From contig QHRC01000079.1 in NCBI GenBank assembly GCA_003219995.1, positions 1 through 8,132 on the forward strand: 8,132 nt of DNA, written 5' to 3'. This DNA is from Verrucomicrobiota bacterium. GTDB taxonomy: Bacteria > Verrucomicrobiota > Verrucomicrobiia > Chthoniobacterales > UBA10450. The notes beneath the pieces are model-generated. The model saw only the letters and a list, made by a program, of their open reading frames with translations. It was not told the DNA's origin and did no database searches. Positions 1 to 6,914 of this stretch are shown one piece after another (the stretch's first letter is position 1; each line of letters opens with the position of its first letter). A program made the translations under genes and the position numbers.

Positions 1-1972
1 CCGTTTGCGGCGTGATGCCATGCTCTTCGTTGTATTCCATTTGTTTAGTGCGGCGATATTCCGAGATCGAGATAAGCGCTTCCATGCTCTGGGTGACCTG
101 GTCGGCAAACAAAACCACTTCGCCGTTGACGTGGCGCGCGGCGCGCCCGGCGGTTTGAATGAGAGACGTTTGACTGCGCAAAAAGCCTTCCTTATCCGCG
201 TCGAGAATGCAGACGAGGGAAACCTCGGGAAGATCGAGACCTTCGCGAAGCAAATTAATGCCGACAAGAATGTCGAAATCGGCCGCGCGCAGACCGCGCA
301 AAATTTCGACACGCTCGATCGTGTCGATGTCGCTGTGCAAATAGCGGACTTTCAGCCCAACGTCACGCAGATAATCGGCCAGATCTTCGGCGGTGCGTTT
401 GGTTAAAGTCGTGACAAGCACGCGCTCGTTTTTCTCCACGCGCTGGCGGCAAAGCTCGATCGTCTCGTCAATCTGGTTGTTGAGGGGTTTGAGGGTGATT
501 TTTGGATCGAGCAGTCCGGTGGGGCGAATGATTTGTTCGACAACCAACGGTGCACCAGGCGAGTGCGCGTCAAACTTTTCCGGCGGCTCGTCGGTGCGCG
601 AGACTTGAACACGAAACTGCTGTAGCGGCGCTCTATGAGCGCCGTCTGTTTTACTTCGGCGGTCATAGACCGCCGCTACAGTTTCACCAGGTAAAACAAA
701 CGGAACGGGCTCGTCCTCGCCGATGCGCTGTCGCTTGTGCCGAAAATAATTTTTGTTTCCGACAATGCTGTTTTGAATTTCGAATTCGGCGGGAGTAGCG
801 CTCACGTAGATGACCTGATTCGTCATTTTCATGAACTCGTCGAAATTGAGCGGGCGGTTGTCGAGCGCGCTGGGCAGACGGAAGCCGTAGTTCACCAGCA
901 CGGTTTTGCGCGAGCGATCGCCTTCATACATGCCGCCGATCTGCGGGATGGTGGCGTGCGATTCATCGACCACGACCAAAAAATCTTTCGGGAAAAAATC
1001 GATGATTGTATACGGCTTGGAGCCGGGCGGACGACCGGACAAATGCCGGGAATAATTTTCGATCCCATTGCAGAAGCCCATCTCCTGCAACATCTCCAGA
1101 TCGTATTCGGTGCGCATGCGCAGCCGTTGTGCTTCGAGAAGTTTGTTTTGCCCTTCAAGATCGACGATTCGCTGTTCCAGTTCTTCGCGGATGGTTCGCA
1201 GGGCGCGATTTAATTTGTCTGCTGGGGTGACGAATTGTTTGGCTGGAAAAAATGTGATGACGCTGAGCGATTCATGGGCATGACCGGTCAGCGGATCGAA
1301 CCGAGTAATCGCGTCTATCTCATCGCCGAAAAATTCCAAGCGAACACCTTCTTCGTCGGCGGTGGCGGGATAAACTTCGACCACATCTCCGCGGACTCGG
1401 AATCTTCCGCGCGAGAAATTCATGTCGTTACGCTCATATAACATGTCGATCAAACGGCCGAGCACGGCTTCCCGCGAGATTTGTTGACCGCGTTTCACGG
1501 TCAGGAGCATGCTCAAATAATCTTCTGGAGAGGTTATGCCGTAAATGCAGGAGACGCTGGCCACGACAATAGTGTCGCGTCGCGAGAGCAGCGCGCTGGT
1601 CGCGGCCAGGCGCAATCGCTCGATCTCTTCGTTGATCGACGAGTCCTTCTCGATGTAAGTGTCGGAACGCGGGATGTAAGCCTCTGGCTGGTAATAATCG
1701 AAATAGCTCACGAAATATTCGACCGAATTCTGCGGGAAGAACTGCTTGAACTCGGAGTAAAGCTGCGCCGCTAACGTTTTGTTGTGCGAAATGACGAGCG
1801 TCGGTCGATCGAGGTGCTGAATTACGTTCGCAATCGTAAAGGTTTTGCCGGAGCCGGTAACGCCAAGAAGGGTTTGGTGCCGATTGCCCGCTTCAACCGA
1901 TTTGATCAACTTCTCGATCGCCTGGCCCTGGTCGCCCCGCGGTTTGTAATTCGACTCAAGCTGAAACGGCAT
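1..1972 (-). CDS. uvrB: UvrABC excinuclease subunit B, partial (C-terminus beyond left edge)
   Basis: UvrB is the damage-verifying helicase-like subunit of nucleotide excision repair; it is loaded by UvrA and recruits UvrC. The frame is open from base 1972 to base 1, giving about 657 residues. Visible motifs are Walker A GVTGSGKT (37-44), the aromatic DNA-threading beta-hairpin region [15 protein letters not shown] (about 90-104), DESH (336-339), VSATP (390-394), RPTGLLDP (483-490), [13 protein letters not shown] (572-584) and QTAGRAARH (606-614). The visible end reads [10 protein letters not shown], so only the tail, including the UVR domain, should be missing. The ATG at 1972 is chosen because an in-frame TGA lies two codons upstream (1976-1978); no clear Shine-Dalgarno is seen. 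Oddity: about 70 extra residues (roughly 402-476) lie between VSATP and [10 protein letters not shown] compared with E. coli UvrB, and 20 of them (432-451) come from a palindromic repeat. Confidence 0.97.
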   Translation of the reverse strand, partial: MPFQLESNYKPRGDQGQAIEKLIKSVEAGNRHQTLLGVTGSGKTFTIANVIQHLDRPTLVISHNKTLAAQLYSEFKQFFPQNSVEYFVSYFDYYQPEAYIPRSDTYIEKDSSINEEIERLRLAATSALLSRRDTIVVASVSCIYGITSPEDYLSMLLTVKRGQQISREAVLGRLIDMLYERNDMNFSRGRFRVRGDVVEVYPATADEEGVRLEFFGDEIDAITRFDPLTGHAHESLSVITFFPAKQFVTPADKLNRALRTIREELEQRIVDLEGQNKLLEAQRLRMRTEYDLEMLQEMGFCNGIENYSRHLSGRPPGSKPYTIIDFFPKDFLVVVDESHATIPQIGGMYEGDRSRKTVLVNYGFRLPSALDNRPLNFDEFMKMTNQVIYVSATPAEFEIQNSIVGNKNYFRHKRQRIGEDEPVPFVLPGETVAAVYDRRSKTDGAHRAPLQQFRVQVSRTDEPPEKFDAHSPGAPLVVEQIIRPTGLLDPKITLKPLNNQIDETIELCRQRVEKNERVLVTTLTKRTAEDLADYLRDVGLKVRYLHSDIDTIERVEILRGLRAADFDILVGINLLREGLDLPEVSLVCILDADKEGFLRSQTSLIQTAGRAARHVNGEVVLFADQVTQSMEALISISEYRRTKQMEYNEEHGITPQT
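621..680. repeat. REPIN-like palindromic element (GTAG family) inside uvrB
   Basis: Two inverted hairpin units form a 60-bp element. On the plus strand GTAG (622-625) is followed by stem CGGCGCTC, loop TAT and stem GAGCGCCG (626-644). After a 12-nt spacer (645-656) come stem CGGCGGTC, loop ATA and stem GACCGCCG (657-675), then CTAC (676-679), the complement of GTAG. Both stems are 8 perfect pairs. The two arms match except for a C-G versus G-C pair in the stem, so the change preserves pairing. A GTAG or GGAG tetranucleotide 5' of a hairpin is the known hallmark of REP sequences handled by REP-associated tyrosine transposases (RAYTs), and two inverted REPs make a REPIN. The length is 20 codons exactly and the uvrB frame continues through it (residues 432-451, including VAAVYDRR and AHRAPLQ). 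Flanking GAAAC (613-617) and GTTTC (681-685) extend the symmetry imperfectly. No RAYT gene lies in this window. Confidence 0.9.
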
Positions 1973-2100
1973 CCATCAATCTAGCATTGTCGATCTTTCG
2001 CCGAAAGCGGCTGTCAGAATAGCAACCCCTGTTCCCGTATGATAATCTGCGGATGAACTGGAAATGGAGCCAAGAAAATTCTTCGCCAAGCTGAAGCGAT
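1973..2100. promoter_or_regulatory. Divergent intergenic region between uvrB and the cyclase gene
   Basis: This 128-bp gap must hold or adjoin the start signals of both divergent genes. A possible plus-strand -10 box lies in TATGATAAT (2038-2046), but no well-spaced -35 was found. A short palindrome CTTTCG-C-CGAAAG is present at 1995-2007, nearer to the uvrB start, and could be an operator or chance. I cannot assign a specific promoter on either strand with confidence. Confidence 0.3.
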
Positions 2101-2111
2101 ATGTCCGCTGA
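2064..2111 (+). CDS. Possible 15-codon leader ORF overlapping the cyclase start
   Basis: An ATG at 2064 opens a 15-residue frame, MEPRKFFAKLKRYVR, ending in TGA at 2109-2111. It overlaps the first 11 bases of the cyclase gene in a different frame. The peptide resembles, from memory, the N-terminus of a related family of membrane TolB/TPR proteins that begins roughly with M-EPKNFFAELKRR-NVYK. It may therefore be the remnant of an N-terminal module replaced by the cyclase domain, or a short upstream ORF whose termination couples to initiation at 2101. The ribosome site in front is weak. It could also be a chance ORF. Confidence 0.3.
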   Translation: MEPRKFFAKLKRYVR

Positions 2112-4500
2112 TTCCGAACCGAGTGTTCATTTGGAGATCGGGCATGTCTTGTTCATGGATGTGGTCGGTTACTCAAAGTTGCTTCTCGACGAGCAGCGTG
2201 AGCTTCAGCAGTTAATCGGTGAAATCGTCCGCAACACCGAGCAGGTTCGCAGTGCGGAAGCGATCGGCAAGCTTCTCCGGCTTCCCGTTGGCGATGGGAT
2301 GGCGCTCGTTTTCTTCAATAGCCTGGAAGCACCAGTTAAATGCGCGTTGGAGATCAGCAAAGCGTTAAGAAATCAACCGCGCATCCAGCTGCGCATGGGT
2401 GTTCACAGTGGTCCCGTCAACCAAGTTAGAGATGTCAATGATCGGACAAACATTGCTGGAGCTGGAATTAACATCGCGCAACGCGTGATGGATTGCGCCG
2501 ATGGCGGCCATATTCTTCTTTCAAAGCGGGTGGCCGAAGACTTGGCACAGTCCCGGCAATGGCAACCGCATCTCCACGAATTGGGCGAGTGCTCCGTGAA
2601 ACACGGCGTAAATATTTCCGTCGTAAACCTGTATACGGATGAGTTGGGAAATCCCGAGATACCGGAGAAAATCAAGAAAGCGGAGGAAGAACGGGCCGCG
2701 TCCGCCGCGGCTTCTCGCCCTCCGCCCATGGTACGTCGCAAGAATGCGTTGATCGCGGCTGCGACGCTGGTGGTTGCAATTCTACTCATTGGTTTTTGGG
2801 TTTTCTCCCGCCTGGGAGGGCCGATTTTTCAGGCGGTCGAGAAAGGTATTGCGGTTCTGCCATTTGAAAATTTTAGCGCCGAAAAAGAGAACGCCTTTTT
2901 CGCTGATGGTATTCAGGACGATATCCTCACCAGTCTGGCCCAAATTCGAGGCCTGCGCGTAATCAGCCGAAGCAGCGTAATGGGCTTTCGGGCTTCGAGC
3001 TCACGTAATCTGCGCGCGATCAGCAAAGCGCTTGGAGTTGCAAATGTGCTCGAAGGCAGCGTCCGTCGCGAAGGCAATCGGGTTGTGGTGAATGTGCAGT
3101 TGATCGACGCGGAACATGATCGGCATATCTGGGCGAATCGTTACGACCGCACTCTCGACGATGCGCTTGGCCTACAAGGAGAATTGGCAGGTGAAATCGC
3201 GGACGCGCTTCGCGTCAGTTTAAGTCGGGAAGAAAAGGCGCAGGTCAAGAAAAAGCCAACGGCGAATGCGGACGCTTACGTCGTCTATCTGCGCGCCAAT
3301 CAGATCGAACGCAATCCTGATACTTTGCTCGCGGATTATAAAATGGCGGAGCGATTGTATCTGGAAGCCATCACGCTGGATCCAAATTTCGCGCTGGCCC
3401 ACGCCCGGCTGGCGTCGACTTGCGCGCAGGTTTTTCACTTTTATGAGCCAACCGACACATGGAAGACGAAAGCGCGGAGCGAAGCCGACACTGCCTTGCG
3501 GCTGCAACCCAATCTGGCGGAAGCACATCTTGCCCTCGGGCAGTGTATCTATTGGATTGACGAGGCCTATGACCGCGCGCTGCAGGAATTCGACACGGCA
3601 TTACGTTTATCGCCAAACAATGCGGATGTCGGGGGCCTGATCGCGTCGATCAAACGACGGCAGGGACATTGGCAAGAAGCACTCGAAGCATTCGAACGGA
3701 GCCAAAAAATCGACCCGCAAAATCCAAATATTGTCCGCAACCTGGTCTTTACCAACACGGCCTTGCGTCGTTGGGCGGATGCGGCCGCCTGGGCAGAGAA
3801 GATGCGGGCGATGGCTCCGGCTTCACTGGTGGCGAAGATCCAAAGCGGTTACGTCGATTTCTGGTGGAAAGGCGATGCCCGTCTGTTGAAGTCGATGCTG
3901 GATCAGGTTCCATCCGGAGTCGACCCAGACGGCGTTATCACGAGTTGTCGATGGGACGTGGCACTGATTGAGCGCGATTATGCCGCGGCAAAACGGACAC
4001 TGGAAGCGGCGTCGCTGAATGAAATTTCCTATACCAACTCCGGAACCACGCCAAAGACTTTCCTGGAAGGCTGCGTTTATCTGGCTCAAGGCGACAATGA
4101 AAATGCTCAGAAAGCGTTCGAAAAGGCACGGCCAAGTTTCGAGGCTTTGGTCAAGGAAGCGCCGTTAAGCGCGGACCGACACGCCAATCTTGGCTGGCTC
4201 TATGCCTTTATGGGACGAAAAGATGATGCGATTCGCGAGGGACAACGCGCCGTTGAGCTCAAGCCCGAGTCGAAAGATGCGTTCGACGGTGCGATCATGA
4301 ATTGCTATCTCGCGTTGATTTATGCACGCGTCGGCGAAAAAGATCTCGCGCTGTCATTAATTGAGCGCTTATTGAAAACGCCGGGGGCAGTGGACAGCGT
4401 TGATTACAGCATAACGCTCAGCGATTTGAAATTCCGGTGGGAATGGGATCCTTTGCGTGGCGATCCGCGATTCCAAAACATCCTTGCCGAGAAACAATGA
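2101..4500 (+). CDS. Membrane class III nucleotide cyclase with TolB/FlgO-like domain and TPR repeats
   Basis: This 799-residue protein probably couples a cytoplasmic cyclase-type sensor/output domain to an extracytoplasmic protein-interaction region. Residues about 10-165 form a class III adenylate/guanylate cyclase domain: metal-binding Asp20 in FMDVVGYS and Asp65 in PVGDG, and transition-state Asn124 and Arg128 in GAGINIAQR. The usual base-recognition Lys and Asp positions appear to be Leu61 and Asn117, so the substrate, or even activity, is uncertain. An acidic and Ala/Pro-rich linker leads to one transmembrane helix (about 215-235). Residues about 249-380 (GIAVLPFENFS, LEGSVRREGNRVVVNVQLID) resemble the TolB N-terminal/FlgO-like domain common in such multidomain proteins. 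From about 400 on there are degenerate TPRs (for example LEAITLDPNFALAHARLA, ALRLSPNNAD, AVELKPES), ending in WDPLRGDPRF (782-791), a frequent closing motif of the family. The start has only a weak GAAG upstream and overlaps a possible leader ORF. The gene is a single unit with no co-directional partner here. Confidence 0.9.
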   Translation: MSADSEPSVHLEIGHVLFMDVVGYSKLLLDEQRELQQLIGEIVRNTEQVRSAEAIGKLLRLPVGDGMALVFFNSLEAPVKCALEISKALRNQPRIQLRMGVHSGPVNQVRDVNDRTNIAGAGINIAQRVMDCADGGHILLSKRVAEDLAQSRQWQPHLHELGECSVKHGVNISVVNLYTDELGNPEIPEKIKKAEEERAASAAASRPPPMVRRKNALIAAATLVVAILLIGFWVFSRLGGPIFQAVEKGIAVLPFENFSAEKENAFFADGIQDDILTSLAQIRGLRVISRSSVMGFRASSSRNLRAISKALGVANVLEGSVRREGNRVVVNVQLIDAEHDRHIWANRYDRTLDDALGLQGELAGEIADALRVSLSREEKAQVKKKPTANADAYVVYLRANQIERNPDTLLADYKMAERLYLEAITLDPNFALAHARLASTCAQVFHFYEPTDTWKTKARSEADTALRLQPNLAEAHLALGQCIYWIDEAYDRALQEFDTALRLSPNNADVGGLIASIKRRQGHWQEALEAFERSQKIDPQNPNIVRNLVFTNTALRRWADAAAWAEKMRAMAPASLVAKIQSGYVDFWWKGDARLLKSMLDQVPSGVDPDGVITSCRWDVALIERDYAAAKRTLEAASLNEISYTNSGTTPKTFLEGCVYLAQGDNENAQKAFEKARPSFEALVKEAPLSADRHANLGWLYAFMGRKDDAIREGQRAVELKPESKDAFDGAIMNCYLALIYARVGEKDLALSLIERLLKTPGAVDSVDYSITLSDLKFRWEWDPLRGDPRFQNILAEKQ

Positions 4501-4532
4501 GATCGGAATTTCTTCGCCGAATCGAAGCTCAA

Positions 4533-5402
4533 TCACTGCACGATTACATCGCGGCCTTTGCCGTGGGCGCGCACCCCGCGTGTGTTCAGATCGTTCTGCG
4601 CGAGATGCATCGCGGATATTAGCGCGATGATCAGGCCGAAATATAAGATCGACATCGTCCAACGCTGCGTCGGGGCGACTTCATAATAGCGCTGTTCTTC
4701 TTCAGTCCGTCTGCGGAAAAGCGAATAGATGCGCGGGAGAGACAACAACACGATCAGCCACACGACAAAGTTCGGAAATTTCCATCCGAACCAGAGAAGG
4801 ACCGCGAGCCCGGGCAGCCAAAGCCAGCGTGACAACGCCGTCACGATGCGTCCGCCGTCGAGCATGCCGACCGGCGTCAGGTTGAACAGATTTAGAAAAT
4901 AACCGAACCAGGCGAGAGCGATGAAAACCGGCGCGTCAAATATTTCGCCCAAGGAATTGCAGGCGAGTGCGCCGAGCGTTCCAAGCATCGGCCCACCGAT
5001 TCCGACGCACGCTTCCATCCAGGCATTGCGCGGCGCTTCCTTCAGTGCAATGAACGCGCCCATGAAGGGGATGAAAACGGGTGCGCCAACTTTAAGACCG
5101 AATTTTTTCGCGACGATCAAATGGCCGCATTCGTGCACGAACAAAAGCAGGACGAAGCCAACGGCGAATTTCCAGCCCCACATCGCGGTGTAGATCCAAA
5201 TCATCAACAGCATCGTCCCGCCCGATTTGAGGAGAATTGGCAGAAATTTGAGCGCCGGAAGAATGAAGAACTTGAGCTTGGCGAAAAACTTCGCGATTAC
5301 CACGCCGACCACGGCGACGGGGCCGAGCGTCTTCTTCAAGCGTCTCAAGAAAGTCTCTCGTTGCGGCCCGACCAACTCTGTGCTTTGCGTTTGGCTATTC
5401 AT
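4533..5402 (-). CDS. Site-2 protease family (peptidase M50) membrane protein
   Basis: This 289-residue integral membrane zinc metalloprotease of the site-2 protease family would cut substrates within or next to the membrane. The zinc site is visible: HECGH (90-94, the HExxH motif) at the end of a hydrophobic helix, and NLTPVGMLDGGRI (174-186), whose Asp182 is the family's third ligand. GIGGPMLGT (134-142) lies between them. Hydrophobic segments also occur at about 27-57, 63-90, 155-175, 197-222 and 250-266. No PDZ domain is present. The ATG at 5402 is 6 nt after the stop of the upstream gene, with AGGA (5407-5410) overlapping that stop, which argues for coupled translation in one operon. It is convergent with the cyclase gene, separated by only 32 bp in which I see no convincing terminator hairpin. 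The natural substrate cannot be inferred. Confidence 0.9.
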   Translation of the reverse strand: MNSQTQSTELVGPQRETFLRRLKKTLGPVAVVGVVIAKFFAKLKFFILPALKFLPILLKSGGTMLLMIWIYTAMWGWKFAVGFVLLLFVHECGHLIVAKKFGLKVGAPVFIPFMGAFIALKEAPRNAWMEACVGIGGPMLGTLGALACNSLGEIFDAPVFIALAWFGYFLNLFNLTPVGMLDGGRIVTALSRWLWLPGLAVLLWFGWKFPNFVVWLIVLLSLPRIYSLFRRRTEEEQRYYEVAPTQRWTMSILYFGLIIALISAMHLAQNDLNTRGVRAHGKGRDVIVQ

Positions 5403-5406
5403 TGAT

Positions 5407-5410
5407 TCCT
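5407..5410 (-). promoter_or_regulatory. Ribosome binding site of the M50 protease gene
   Basis: AGGA on the minus strand lies 4 nt before the ATG at 5402. It shares two bases with the TAG stop (5409-5411) of the upstream gene. This arrangement supports the chosen start and translational coupling. Confidence 0.5.
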
Positions 5411-6914
5411 AAACCAGAGGAATTTGAATTTCCTTAAATGCATCGCCAAGACGCTCGAGGGCATCGGTTGCAAGCAATGATTGCTCGCTCGCGTGTCTAT
5501 TAAAGATCGACATCTCTGCCGCGCGCCCGCAAACCCAGGCGCCGAGTCGCGCGGCGTCGTAAAGCGATAAGCCTTGTCCGAGTAATCCGGCGCAGACCCC
5601 TGTCAAGATATCGCCCATTCCACCGCTCGCCATTCCAGGATTTCCAGTTGTATTAAAACTGAGCGGCCGGTCACGCTCAGCCACGATGGTGCGGCTGCCT
5701 TTGAATAAAAGCGTTACTGGAAACCGTTCGCAGAAATTTCTGGCTGCTCCCGCGCGCGACATTTTTCCGACTTCAAACAATCGTTCCATTTCGCCAGGAT
5801 GCGGAGTGAGCAATCGCGGACCGCGACAATGTCCCAGGGAGTCGATCCTGTCCGCGAGGATGTTCAATCCATCGGCGTCGACCACCATCGGTTGTTCGGC
5901 GCCTTTGATTAGTTCCAGGATCTCCGTCGCGTGCGATTTTCCCAAACCAGGCCCGAGCGCCCAGCAGTCGATCTTTTCTTCGAACAATTTGCGATAGGAG
6001 CGAACCGGCTTGACCATCGCTTCCACAGGCGCGGCCGAGGCAACGATCGGATAAATTTCCTCCGGGACAAAAACCTCCACCAGCCCCGCGCCCGCGCGCA
6101 GCGCGCCGCTCGTGGTCATGAGCGCAGCGCCGACAAATCCCTTTGAACCGGCCACAATGCCGATGCGGCCGAATTGGTTTTTGTAGGCGCTGAATTTTCG
6201 CCGTGGCAAGAGCGGCTTAAGGGAATGCGCGGCCCCGGCAAGCTCTTTTGGCGCCGTTACGTTTGGGACAAGATCGGCAAGGGGAACAATTTCGATTCGG
6301 CCAACGAAGTCGAGCGCGGGATCGACAATCAGGCCGTGCTTGGCAAAACCGATTGTGATCGTGAAGTCGGCAATAACGCAGTCCTCGGGATCGATTTCGC
6401 CGGAATCGGCGTCTAGACCGGTAGGAAGATCGACAGCCAAAACAAAAGCGTTGTGCGCGAGACGTAGTTGATTGATTTCGCGCGCGGCGCTGCGAATTGG
6501 TTCGCGCAAAAGATGTTTGGCCCCGAGACCGAGCAGGCCGTCGAGCACAACGATTTTGGAGGGACGTGCTTCTGCACGTCCAGGGACGAGCGGAAGCTCG
6601 TCCCTCCGAAGATCGCCTAAAGCTTGCAGTTTTTTGCGCGTCAGTTCGCCGCATTCGTTTTCAGGGAAGGCGAGGTGGATGTCGATCTTCCATCCGGCGC
6701 GCTTCAGATGCTCCGCGGCGACGAGCGCGTCTCCGCCATTGTGGCCCTTTCCGGCGTAAACGGAGCACGTCCCGGGATGAGGAAAAAACTTACGGACTGC
6801 TCGCGCAACGCCCGCGCCGGCTTCATCCATTAATGTTTCGACTTCGATCCCGCGCGCGAAGGCAGCTTCTTCCGCGACTCTCATCTGCGCCGAATCTAAA
6901 ATCGGCGAGTCCAA
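5409..6914 (-). CDS. nnr: Bifunctional NAD(P)H-hydrate epimerase / ADP-dependent NAD(P)H-hydrate dehydratase
   Basis: This 501-residue cytoplasmic repair enzyme restores damaged (hydrated) NADH and NADPH. The N-terminal YjeF epimerase domain interconverts R and S NAD(P)HX; the C-terminal ribokinase-like domain dehydrates the S form using ADP (or ATP). Epimerase signs are LMDEAGAGVA (28-37), GKGHNGGDA (55-63), VVLDGLLG (122-129), VDLPTGLDADSG (161-172) and ADFTITIGFAKHGL (182-195). Dehydratase signs are GRIGIVAGSKGFVGAAL (249-265), LLTPHPGEM (368-376) and NTTGNPGMASGGMGDILTG (421-439). The start is TTG at 6912-6914, directly after the TGA of the amidase gene, with GGAG 6 nt before it. The first ATG (residue 11) lies inside the conserved AQMRVAEEAA stretch, so the TTG is preferred. 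Oddity: residues 103-119 (RRDELPLVPGRAEARPS) are encoded by a palindromic repeat, just before the VVLDGLLG strand. Length is otherwise normal for the fusion (E. coli form about 515). Confidence 0.95.
   Translation of the reverse strand: MDSPILDSAQMRVAEEAAFARGIEVETLMDEAGAGVARAVRKFFPHPGTCSVYAGKGHNGGDALVAAEHLKRAGWKIDIHLAFPENECGELTRKKLQALGDLRRDELPLVPGRAEARPSKIVVLDGLLGLGAKHLLREPIRSAAREINQLRLAHNAFVLAVDLPTGLDADSGEIDPEDCVIADFTITIGFAKHGLIVDPALDFVGRIEIVPLADLVPNVTAPKELAGAAHSLKPLLPRRKFSAYKNQFGRIGIVAGSKGFVGAALMTTSGALRAGAGLVEVFVPEEIYPIVASAAPVEAMVKPVRSYRKLFEEKIDCWALGPGLGKSHATEILELIKGAEQPMVVDADGLNILADRIDSLGHCRGPRLLTPHPGEMERLFEVGKMSRAGAARNFCERFPVTLLFKGSRTIVAERDRPLSFNTTGNPGMASGGMGDILTGVCAGLLGQGLSLYDAARLGAWVCGRAAEMSIFNRHASEQSLLATDALERLGDAFKEIQIPLV
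6558..6607. repeat. REPIN-like palindromic element (GGAG family) inside the epimerase domain
   Basis: A 50-bp inverted pair of hairpins. GGAG (6558-6561) is followed by stem GGACGTGC, loop TTCT and stem GCACGTCC (6562-6581). After AG (6582-6583) come stem GGACGAGC, loop GGAA and stem GCTCGTCC (6584-6603), then CTCC (6604-6607), the complement of GGAG. Comparing one arm with the reverse complement of the other, they differ in the stem by a T-A versus A-T pair that keeps pairing, plus one loop base. The GGAG-plus-hairpin layout is that of REP units linked to RAYT transposases. The gene is read through it (peptide core GRAEARPS). All six frames of the 50 bp lack stop codons. The sequence differs from the element in uvrB, so this is a second family. 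Confidence 0.88.

Noticed and set aside
621..680. CRISPR repeat or rho-independent terminator reading of the hairpins in uvrB.
   Set aside because: There is a single inverted pair with no spacer array and no T-tract, and it lies within a coding frame.
5..1984. Series of plus-strand ORFs across the uvrB region and the 737-1213 ORF.
   Set aside because: They are antisense shadows of one continuous minus-strand uvrB frame with all helicase motifs; none shows a recognisable domain or ribosome site.
2023..2034. SOS/LexA-like box upstream of uvrB (minus strand GAAC-AGGG-GTTG; plus-strand TGTTC half-site at 2030-2034).
   Set aside because: The first has one mismatch to the Bacillus-type GAAC-N4-GTTC form. 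The TGTTC half-site is not followed at the right spacing by GAACA, the arrangement I recall for Verrucomicrobia. Too weak to call.
4501..4532. Bidirectional terminator between the convergent cyclase and M50 protease genes.
   Set aside because: Only short imperfect complementarity is visible (CGGAATT / GCCGAATC area) and no clear stem with a T-run on either strand.
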